Shown: positions 56,672 to 64,000 of the stretch, piece by piece | Layout of the letters: the number at the start of each line of letters is the position of its first letter | How positions within the stretch are numbered: the first letter of the stretch is position 1 | Assembly: GCA_016901755.1 (NCBI GenBank) | Contig: JACJKV010000006.1 | Span: 1 to 64,000, forward strand | DNA length: 64,000 nt | Direction: 5' to 3' | DNA from: Thomasclavelia spiroformis | GTDB lineage: Bacteria > Bacillota_I > Bacilli_A > Erysipelotrichales > Coprobacillaceae | Made by a program: the position numbers and the translations under genes | The notes under the pieces: generated by a model | What the model was told of the DNA's origin: nothing | The model's database searches: none | What the model saw: the letters and a program-made list of their open reading frames with translations, nothing else

Positions 56672-57925
56672 TTACAGTCTGTTCAATACTTTGCCTTGAT
56701 GCAAGTACGCCAGTAAGCCAGATACCATAAGCGGTAATAAATATCCCAGCAATACCATCAGGTATCTTGCTTCAAAAATACTGATACGATTTATTGCCCA
56801 GAGCATTAAAAGCGGATAAATACTTATAAAAACCATTACCAGCAAATAAAACAGCAAAATTTCCTGACAGCTGTATTTTTTTATTTCCTTACGGCTGTAA
56901 CCTAAGACATATAAATTGTAATAACGCTCTTGTGCCATGCCATATACCCTTAATCTTAAATAAACAAGATATCCGATGATCATATTAACAAGATATAAAA
57001 TGACCATATATTCAATATAGGCTCCAGGTACATCAATAAATACATATATATAAAACTGAATGATAATATTAATAACCAGCATAAAGACAACGATGCCGCT
57101 CATGGCTTTAAGCAAAAAAAGCAGATTTTTCCAGACCACCAGCGATGTTGCTTTAACCGATGGCTTCTTTAAAAGCCATGCGATCAGATCGCTCAATGTA
57201 TATTTAATAATTCCTGACAGTCCTAAGGCACAAAGTGATATCGTCACAAAAAGACCAATCGTCACTGGTTCGCTTAGCAGCACATAGATGCCATAGCCAA
57301 AAAGCAAACATGAAAATAATTGTCTAAATACTCTGTTTCTGTAAATCTTCAAAGTCACCAGATTCTTTTCATTTAACAGCCTGACCGTATGACTTTGAAT
57401 AACATAGCGCATTTCCATCATGATGATCATGATCAAAAATATAAACAGGAGCGCTAATGTTTCATAAAATGATTTCTGATGAAAAACAAATACATAGTTT
57501 TTATTCATGGTGGCATAGATAATTTTAAAAACCATATATTTTACAGGAATATGCCCTATGATAAACAAAGCAAATGCCACCCCTAAAACAATAATGATCT
57601 GTATCAGAAAAAAGAAAACAATTTCTCTGGTCTTATAACCAAAAATCTTTAACAGCCCCAACACTTTTGAATGCAACGTATTATAATACTGACATGAACA
57701 GACAATCAGATATACTAAAGCAAATAGAACCAGTAATATGATCACCATTCGATATAAACTATTAAAAAAGCCTACTAATCCCTCATAATAAAACGGACTC
57801 AATAATGGATCATAATACATTTCTAAAATCAATTCCATAGCCAGCAAAGAACACGTTGCTGTCAGTAATAAATTTGTACTTTTCTTTTTCTCTTTGATCA
57901 AATATTCGATAGCAAACCTTAACAT
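56672..57925 (-). CDS. FtsX/BceB-like ABC permease
   Basis: 417 residues from MLRFAIEY (AGGAGGTG ribosome site). About nine to ten membrane helices without the large extracellular domain of BceB. The basic juxtamembrane stretches are typical of bacteriocin- or peptide-handling permeases. No two-component system flanks the pair, unlike Bce modules. Function is probably export of, or defence against, an antimicrobial peptide; this is inference. Confidence 0.8.
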   Translation of the reverse strand: MLRFAIEYLIKEKKKSTNLLLTATCSLLAMELILEMYYDPLLSPFYYEGLVGFFNSLYRMVIILLVLFALVYLIVCSCQYYNTLHSKVLGLLKIFGYKTREIVFFFLIQIIIVLGVAFALFIIGHIPVKYMVFKIIYATMNKNYVFVFHQKSFYETLALLFIFLIMIIMMEMRYVIQSHTVRLLNEKNLVTLKIYRNRVFRQLFSCLLFGYGIYVLLSEPVTIGLFVTISLCALGLSGIIKYTLSDLIAWLLKKPSVKATSLVVWKNLLFLLKAMSGIVVFMLVINIIIQFYIYVFIDVPGAYIEYMVILYLVNMIIGYLVYLRLRVYGMAQERYYNLYVLGYSRKEIKKYSCQEILLFYLLVMVFISIYPLLMLWAINRISIFEARYLMVLLGYLLPLMVSGLLAYLHQGKVLNRL

Positions 57926-58040
57926 TAATAACACCTCCTGTTCCCCTGTTCTTTAATTTCATTGTAGCACCGCTGCCAAAAGATAAAATCATTTTGGCAC
58001 TAACAACAGGTTTCAGGCATCAATGACAAAAGCTGCAGAC

Positions 58041-58067
58041 AAAAAAAGAATGATGAAACCATCATTC
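58041..58067 (-). terminator. Terminator after lgt
   Basis: GAATGATG/CATCATTC stem, 4-nt loop, then seven T residues on the minus strand. The lgt stop codon lies inside the stem. Confidence 0.85.
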
Positions 58068-58859
58068 TCTAACTTTTTCTCCTTTGAAATAACAGTAAAT
58101 AATACCTATAACTCCAGCAATAACAAAGACAACTGATGTCAGCTGTGCTGTTTTTAAACCTAATACATATAAACTGTCAGTTCTTAATCCCTCTATAAAA
58201 AACCTGATAAAGCCATACCAGATAAAATAGCTGAAAAACTGATATCCCTGTTTATCCTGAAATCTTCTAACTACAAAATATATCAGCAGGAACCCAATCA
58301 CACAGCCCACCGATTCATAAAGAAACGTTGGATGATAATAATGACCACCAATGTACATTTTTTCAATGATAAAATCAGGCAAATGCAGACTTTTCAGAAA
58401 AGAAAGATCGACCATGCTGCCATAAGCTTCCTGATTAAAGAAATTGCCCCATCTGCCACAGGCTTGAGCAATCAAAACCCCAGGTAAAATAGCATCACCC
58501 GCTACCAGCAAAGGAATCTGCTTCTTTTTAAAATAATAAAAGCTAAAAAGCAAGCCTGCAATAAGACCACCCTGAATCGCCAGTCCGCCATTTGTTATGT
58601 AGAACACCTGTATCATATCAGCAGCATAGAGTTCATCCCACATAAAGATGACATACCATAAACGTGCGCCAATTATTCCAGTTATTAAAACTGCAATAAA
58701 ATAATCTGAAAGAATCTCTTTATCATATCCCAGCTTCTTAAAATTATATTGTCCAATCAGATAGGCAATAATGGCCCCCGTTAAAATACAGACGGCATAC
58801 CACTGGATGGACAGTGGTCCAATTTCAATAAACGTTTTTGCATCAGGAAACAGACTCAT
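58062..58859 (-). CDS. lgt: Prolipoprotein diacylglyceryl transferase
   Basis: 265 residues with about seven membrane helices. It transfers diacylglycerol from phosphatidylglycerol to the lipobox cysteine. The Lgt signature GRWGNFFNQEAYG is intact near residues 136-148. It overlaps the hprK stop by four bases, a conserved gene pairing in Bacillota. Confidence 0.96.
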   Translation of the reverse strand: MSLFPDAKTFIEIGPLSIQWYAVCILTGAIIAYLIGQYNFKKLGYDKEILSDYFIAVLITGIIGARLWYVIFMWDELYAADMIQVFYITNGGLAIQGGLIAGLLFSFYYFKKKQIPLLVAGDAILPGVLIAQACGRWGNFFNQEAYGSMVDLSFLKSLHLPDFIIEKMYIGGHYYHPTFLYESVGCVIGFLLIYFVVRRFQDKQGYQFFSYFIWYGFIRFFIEGLRTDSLYVLGLKTAQLTSVVFVIAGVIGIIYCYFKGEKVRE

Positions 58860-59800
58860 GCTTCACCTTTATTTTTATTGTCGATATTACGTAAAATTCT
58901 TTCGACAAATTCTTTGCTGGAATCAACACCGACATCTTTTAAACGCATATTCATGACCGCTGCTTCAATGATCACAGACATGCTTCGACCACTGGATACC
59001 GGTACGACAACTTTAGGAATCTTAATACCTAAGATATCTTCTTCAACATCATTTTCCTCAATTCCCACACGTGTATATTCACGTGATGGTACCCAACGAT
59101 CCAGCTGAATGATCAGATCGACATTATCACGATCAAGAATCGATGCGATCCCAAACATCTTCGATACATCAATGACGCCAATACCACGAATTTCAAGCAG
59201 ATTGGATAAAACCTCTGGCGCTTTACCAACAATTTTCTGACCTAAACGATAAAGTTCAACAGCATCATCTGCCACCAGCAAATGACCTCTTTTAACCAGT
59301 TCCAAAGCAATTTCTGATTTTCCAATCCCACTGTCTCCTTTAATAATAACACCTTTACCATAAATATTTAAAAATACACCATGCATTAAGGTCTCTCTAG
59401 CCAGCGCCTCTTCCAGCGAATTGATCAGTTCACTGGAAACACGTCCGGTTGGCATTGATGTCAGGAAAATAGGAAAGTTTCTTTCATTAGCGATTTCCTG
59501 TAAGATTTCCGGACATTCATGACCCTTACAGATGACGATACAGGGAACTTCCTTATTAATCAGACAAGGGAAAATTTCTTTCTGTCTTTCATCAGACATT
59601 TCTTCAATAAATGCAGCCTCTTTTTCTCCAAAAACAATGATACGACGAAAATCACTATGTTTGAAAAAGCCAGCTAATTCAAAACCAGGTCGATTGACTT
59701 CACTGGTCAGAATTTCTCTTTTTAAAGATTCTTCATCACCAGTAATCTGAAAATAATTTTCATTTTTACCTAGCAGTTTACCTACAGTAATAGATTTCAT
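58856..59800 (-). CDS. hprK: HPr kinase/phosphorylase
   Basis: 314 residues. It phosphorylates HPr at Ser46 and so drives CcpA-mediated catabolite control. P-loop GDSGIGKSE near residues 153-161, and the family signature LEIRGIGVIDVSKMFG. Its presence fits the cre-like sites upstream of two PTS operons in this window. Confidence 0.97.
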   Translation of the reverse strand: MKSITVGKLLGKNENYFQITGDEESLKREILTSEVNRPGFELAGFFKHSDFRRIIVFGEKEAAFIEEMSDERQKEIFPCLINKEVPCIVICKGHECPEILQEIANERNFPIFLTSMPTGRVSSELINSLEEALARETLMHGVFLNIYGKGVIIKGDSGIGKSEIALELVKRGHLLVADDAVELYRLGQKIVGKAPEVLSNLLEIRGIGVIDVSKMFGIASILDRDNVDLIIQLDRWVPSREYTRVGIEENDVEEDILGIKIPKVVVPVSSGRSMSVIIEAAVMNMRLKDVGVDSSKEFVERILRNIDNKNKGEA

Positions 59801-59810
59801 AATCAGCCTC

Positions 59811-62630
59811 CTATAATAACAGCTTTAAAAACTGCCCCGTATAACTTTGTGGACATTTAGCTACTTTTTCTGGCGTTCCGGATACCACGATCTTACCACC
59901 ACCATCGCCACCTTCAGGACCTAAATCAATAATATGATCAGCCACCTTAATAACATCCAGATTATGTTCGATGACAATGATCGTATCCCCCTGATCAACG
60001 ATGCGCTGCAGTACTTCAATCAGTCGTGCCACATCATGACTATGCAGTCCCGTCGTCGGTTCATCTAAAATATAAACCGTTTTGCCTGTCGATTTTTTCT
60101 GCAGTTCACTGGCCAGTTTGACTCTTTGGGCTTCTCCTCCAGATAAAGTTGTTGCACTCTGTCCTAGCTTGACATATCCTAAACCAACATCATACAATGT
60201 TTGGATCTTATTTTTTATTTTTGGCAGATTTTCAAAGAAACTTAAAGCTTCCTCTACTGTCATCTCTAATATATCATAAATATTTTTATCTTTGTATGTT
60301 ACCTGCAAAGTTTCTTCATTATATCTTTTACCGCCACACTGTTCACAAGGCACATAAACATCTGGCAGAAAATGCATCGAAATCTTTTTCAGACCATCTC
60401 CCTGACAGGCTTCACAGCGGCCACCCTTGATATTAAATGAAAATCTTCCTTTATCATAGCCACGCATCTTAGCTTCATTGGTCTGCGCAAAAAGTTCACG
60501 GATATCATCGAATACCCCCGTATAGGTCACTGGATTGGAACGTGGCGTACGACCAATTGGATCTTGCGATACTTCTATAACTTTATCAATATATTCCATA
60601 CCACATACTTCACGATGCTCTCCCGGTCTTTCTTTTGAATGATAGACATGACGCATCAAAACTTTGCCTAAAATATCGTTGACCAATGTTGATTTACCAC
60701 TGCCTGATACTCCCGTAACAACATTAAATTTGCCTAACGGGAACTTAACATTGATATTTTTCAGATTATGTTCCTTAGCTCCTTTGACTTCCAGGAAATA
60801 ACCATTGCCCTTTCTTCTTTTAGCGGGTACGGCAATCGATTTTTTACCAGACAGATACTGTCCCGTGATCGAATCTTCACACTCGCAGACTTGTTGTGGG
60901 GTTCCAGCACAAATGACCTGACCACCATGAACTCCTGCTCCTGGACCAATATCAATAATATAATCACTGGCTCTCATTGTATCTTCATCATGTTCTACAA
61001 CCAGCACACTATTGCCCAGATCACGAATATCCTGCAGCGATTTGATCAGTTTATTATTATCACGCTGATGCAACCCAATCGATGGTTCATCCAAGACATA
61101 TAAAACTCCCGTTAAGCGGGTTCCAATCTGTGTGGCCAGACGAATACGCTGTGCCTCTCCTCCAGAAAGACCACCAGCACGACGCGCCAAAGTCAAATAA
61201 CCTAACCCAACATTATTTAAAAAAGTCAGTCGATCAGAAATTTCTTTAATGACCAGACGAGCAATATTCAGTTCATATTCACTGAGTTTCAAATCATTGA
61301 TAAAAGCTAATGCCTGTTCAATAGACTGTTGTGTAAATTCAGCAATATTCAAACCACCAACCCTCACTGACAAGACCTGATCATTTAAACGTCTGCCCTG
61401 GCAGGTTGGACAGGTATGTTCACTCATAAAAGATGCATACCACTCTTTAGACCATTTAGAAGTGGTTTCTTCATAGCGTCTTGCAATAAGTGTTTTGATT
61501 CCTTCGATATATTTGGTTGTTTTATTGACATTTCCGCTGTCAGATACGATCTGATAGCTGATGGGTTCGGTAGAACCATAAAGAATATAGTTTAATTCCT
61601 GTTTAGTAAAATCTTTCAATGGTTTATCTAAATCAATATGATAAGTCTCACACAGAATCAAAAAACGCTGCCATTCAATACGATTCGTTCCTACCGCTGT
61701 TTTAAAATAACGGATACCACCATCATTAATTGATTTATCCCAATCAGGAATCAGTAAATCAATATCCACTTCATTTTTGATTCCTAAACCTCGACAGTCC
61801 TCACACGCTCCTAAAGGATTATTGAATGAAAACAGACGAGGTTCCAGCTTAGGTACAGAAAAACCACAAATTGGACAGGCCAGATGTTCACTGAACAGTT
61901 CTTCACTGTCTTTGGTCAGATTAGCAACAACAACTTCTCCTCCAGTCAGTTTTAAGGCTACTTCAATAGCGTCGATCAGTCGACTGCGATAGCCTTCTTT
62001 TTTGACAATTCTGTCAATAACAACATCAATATTATGTTTTTTATTTTTTTCCAGCTGAATATCCTCATCCAGCATATACATCTGACCATCAACATTGACC
62101 CTTAAATAACCGTCTTTAAGCAAGTCCGCAAAATAATCTTTGAAAGTTCCTTTTTTTCTTTTAACAACACGAGCCAGGATCATCAGACGATCACCATCAT
62201 CAAACTGATCGATCGTATCAGCCATCTGTTTGATCGTCTGACTTTCAATAACGACATGATGCTTTGGACAGTAAGCTTTACCGACACGGGCATATAACAG
62301 CCTTAAATAATCATAGATTTCAGTCACGGTTCCTACTGTTGAACGGGGATTATTCGACGTTGTTTTCTGATCGATCGCAATCGCTGGTGACAGTCCTTCT
62401 ATGCTGTCAACATCCGGCTTTTCCATATTTCCCAAAAACTGACGGGCATAGGCACTTAATGACTCAACGTAACGACGCTGCCCTTCAGCATAAATCGTAT
62501 CAAAGGCCAGTGAAGTCTTTCCTGATCCTGACAGTCCCGTCATGATCACCAGTTTATTTTTAGGAATCTCCAGATCAATATTTTTTAAATTATTTTCTCT
62601 GGCTCCTTTTATAATTATTTTATCTTCCAT
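59811..62630 (-). CDS. uvrA: Excinuclease ABC subunit A
   Basis: 939 residues. The damage-recognition ATPase of nucleotide excision repair. Two ABC ATPase halves with GLSGSGKTSLAFD and GVSGSGKSTLVND as Walker A motifs. Two zinc modules show CPICG..CEDCRG and CEACQGDG..CEQCGGKRY. Length normal. uvrB is not in the window. It overlaps the upstream cca stop by 11 bases. Confidence 0.98.
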   Translation of the reverse strand: MEDKIIIKGARENNLKNIDLEIPKNKLVIMTGLSGSGKTSLAFDTIYAEGQRRYVESLSAYARQFLGNMEKPDVDSIEGLSPAIAIDQKTTSNNPRSTVGTVTEIYDYLRLLYARVGKAYCPKHHVVIESQTIKQMADTIDQFDDGDRLMILARVVKRKKGTFKDYFADLLKDGYLRVNVDGQMYMLDEDIQLEKNKKHNIDVVIDRIVKKEGYRSRLIDAIEVALKLTGGEVVVANLTKDSEELFSEHLACPICGFSVPKLEPRLFSFNNPLGACEDCRGLGIKNEVDIDLLIPDWDKSINDGGIRYFKTAVGTNRIEWQRFLILCETYHIDLDKPLKDFTKQELNYILYGSTEPISYQIVSDSGNVNKTTKYIEGIKTLIARRYEETTSKWSKEWYASFMSEHTCPTCQGRRLNDQVLSVRVGGLNIAEFTQQSIEQALAFINDLKLSEYELNIARLVIKEISDRLTFLNNVGLGYLTLARRAGGLSGGEAQRIRLATQIGTRLTGVLYVLDEPSIGLHQRDNNKLIKSLQDIRDLGNSVLVVEHDEDTMRASDYIIDIGPGAGVHGGQVICAGTPQQVCECEDSITGQYLSGKKSIAVPAKRRKGNGYFLEVKGAKEHNLKNINVKFPLGKFNVVTGVSGSGKSTLVNDILGKVLMRHVYHSKERPGEHREVCGMEYIDKVIEVSQDPIGRTPRSNPVTYTGVFDDIRELFAQTNEAKMRGYDKGRFSFNIKGGRCEACQGDGLKKISMHFLPDVYVPCEQCGGKRYNEETLQVTYKDKNIYDILEMTVEEALSFFENLPKIKNKIQTLYDVGLGYVKLGQSATTLSGGEAQRVKLASELQKKSTGKTVYILDEPTTGLHSHDVARLIEVLQRIVDQGDTIIVIEHNLDVIKVADHIIDLGPEGGDGGGKIVVSGTPEKVAKCPQSYTGQFLKLLL

Positions 62631-63978
62631 GATACTTTCCTTTCAGTAATTCAATAATACTTTGATAACTATGACCTCGCATTTGCAGATCATAAGCCCA
62701 ATTCAGCAATTCCTTAAAATCTTTACCTTCCTGCACACCCAAATTTATCAGATCCTTGCCAGTAATCAGTGGCTTTAAAGCCTGATTGCCTAAGCGGGAT
62801 ACTTTATCAGCGACAAATTCATCAAGCTGCAAAATAGGTTCAATACGATAATACGAACGTCCCAGTTTATCACATTTTGAAATCCATACCAGATCAGAGA
62901 TTGGCATGATTCCATCTATAGCCTTTAACAGGCAGTAAAAACGATAATCACTGCTTTGATGTCTAGCCATATTCATCAGATGCATATGATAATAGATCAT
63001 CGTTTCAATATACTTTTTCATCTTTTTATGATTGAAAAACGATCCAAAATACTGTTTAAAAACCACAACTCCACTTTCATTATGGCCTGGTGCACTGCCA
63101 GTAGGCGTTGTGACTGCCGGTTTACCGATATCATGCAGCAAAGCACTCCACATAAAAGCCAAAGGCCAGCTGGTGTGATTTTTATACTGTGCTGCCAGAT
63201 CAACGACCAGCAGCGTATGATTCATAACATTTCCTTCTGGATGATAATCCCGTCTTTGATGACAGTACTGTAACTGCTGCAGTGGTTCAAACAAAGCATT
63301 GATTTCACGCAAAAAAACAAGCCCCAGTGATGGTGTCGGTGCCATCAGCAGTTTATTATATTCTGCCATCACTCTTTCCTTTGAGAGATCTTTGAGCATT
63401 CCCGCTGCAACCATATCCTTGCAGCATTGTCTGGTTTTTTCATCAACTCCGAATTCAAGACGGGCAACAAACTGTGCCAGACGTAAAATACGTAAAGGAT
63501 CTTCCACAAAAGTCTGACTATTGACCATTTTTAAACAATGACTGTTTAAATCATCCATACCATGATGAAGATCAATAATTTCTTCATTTTTATAATCATA
63601 CATCATCGCATTGATCGTAAAATCACGTCTTGATGAAGCAACATAAAGATCGAGATCCTTATGTATTTCTACCGTAAAATCACGGTGATGATCACCATTT
63701 TTATATTCAAGCCGCGGTAAAGCAAAATCGAAATTTGGCAGTCGATCAAGCTTAAGGACCCCAAAACTTTTTCCTACGCTGTCAACCTTGCCAAAACGTT
63801 GCAGTATTTTTTCAACTTCGTCAATTTCTAAATCATATATTTCCACATCGACATCATGATAATCTGTTTCATGATAAAGCAGCATATCTCTGACAATGCC
63901 ACCAACAAGATAAACTCTGCCTTTTTCCATTAAGGCTTCAAGGACCTGCTTGGCCAGTGAATCAAAATTAAATTTCAC
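62620..63978 (-). CDS. cca: CCA tRNA nucleotidyltransferase / poly(A) polymerase family with HD domain
   Basis: 452 residues from a GTG at 63978, with GGAG nine bases upstream; no in-frame ATG precedes it before a stop. The class II nucleotidyltransferase domain has LVGGIVRDMLL and DVDVEIYD with the catalytic Asp pair, then RRDFTINAM. An RNA-binding domain follows. An HD domain, with LLHDIGKP and HNESG, occupies about 255-340. It likely repairs and completes tRNA 3' CCA ends. Whether it adds CCA or only part cannot be told. Confidence 0.9.
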   Translation of the reverse strand: MKFNFDSLAKQVLEALMEKGRVYLVGGIVRDMLLYHETDYHDVDVEIYDLEIDEVEKILQRFGKVDSVGKSFGVLKLDRLPNFDFALPRLEYKNGDHHRDFTVEIHKDLDLYVASSRRDFTINAMMYDYKNEEIIDLHHGMDDLNSHCLKMVNSQTFVEDPLRILRLAQFVARLEFGVDEKTRQCCKDMVAAGMLKDLSKERVMAEYNKLLMAPTPSLGLVFLREINALFEPLQQLQYCHQRRDYHPEGNVMNHTLLVVDLAAQYKNHTSWPLAFMWSALLHDIGKPAVTTPTGSAPGHNESGVVVFKQYFGSFFNHKKMKKYIETMIYYHMHLMNMARHQSSDYRFYCLLKAIDGIMPISDLVWISKCDKLGRSYYRIEPILQLDEFVADKVSRLGNQALKPLITGKDLINLGVQEGKDFKELLNWAYDLQMRGHSYQSIIELLKGKYHGR

Positions 63979-64000
63979 CCTGCAGCTCCATGATCATGTC
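63968..64000 (-). CDS. C-terminal end of an unidentified upstream gene (partial)
   Basis: A frame enters from the right edge, reads DMIMELQGEI-like codons and stops at 63968-63970, overlapping the cca start by 11 bases, the same overlap as between cca and uvrA. Too short to identify; it may be chance. Confidence 0.3.
   Translation of the reverse strand, partial: DMIMELQGEI

Overview
The window reads as one chromosomal stretch of an AT-rich Bacillota genome. The closest overall fit is a gut anaerobe of the Erysipelotrichia (Coprobacillaceae type). The pointers are AGGAGG-type ribosome sites throughout, a T-box leader, HPr kinase, cre-like sites, several PTS genes, no respiratory genes, and an RpoB with a low-rifampicin-affinity residue. 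The genus is inferred, not proven. Almost everything is on the minus strand. No tRNA, CRISPR array or intact mobile element was found.

Layout. Positions 1-80 hold what looks like an rRNA-operon promoter firing out of the left edge. 218-526 is an orphan cellobiose/lactose-type PTS IIA gene under a cre-overlapped promoter. 855-5139 is the str operon (rpsL-rpsG-fusA-tuf). 5550-9612 is an accessory block: a YhgE/Pip-type membrane protein, a divergent Rrf2 repressor with a clear operator, and an M42 aminopeptidase. It is followed by a decayed IS200 element at 9782-10151. 10196-20564 is the rplK-rplA-rplJ-rplL-rsmC-like-rpoB-rpoC cluster, with L11 and L10 leaders. 20702-22314 is an Lsa-like ABC-F ATPase preceded by an 8-codon upstream ORF and an attenuator-like hairpin.

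22357-31397 is the most system-like part. A mannose-family PTS (IIA-IIB-IIC-IID, a small membrane protein and a Cof phosphatase) lies next to a separate operon encoding a membrane-anchored sugar-binding protein, a histidine kinase, a response regulator, a second solute-binding protein and a HAD phosphatase, with no ABC permease. The upstream regions of both operons carry the same 12-bp dyad TGACAATTGTCA with further copies about two helical turns away. A terminator separates the operons. This suggests an extracellular-sugar sensing circuit that switches on the PTS and itself. A likely small RNA (31426-31516, plus strand) starts divergently from the sensor operon.

31559-33505 is tpiA-pgk, followed by a divergent rhodanese. 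33911-36231 holds two MerR-family regulators that both carry membrane segments, each behind a classic 19-bp-spacer MerR promoter, with a 38-residue membrane peptide gene between them. 36366-46304 is a complete leucine/valine/isoleucine operon (leuA-ilvN-ilvC-leuC-leuD-leuB-ilvD-ilvB) under a leucine (CUC) T-box. ilvC is bracketed by stem-loops.

46370-51683 is a cell-wall block (ddl, lysozyme-like, murF) with zinc-ribbon and small membrane proteins. 51676-55793 is XRE-whiA-rapZ, then BI-1-like, trxB and a HAD phosphatase. 55891-57925 is an ABC ATPase/permease pair. 58062-63978 is lgt-hprK-uvrA-cca, tightly overlapped, with the tail of another gene entering from the right edge.
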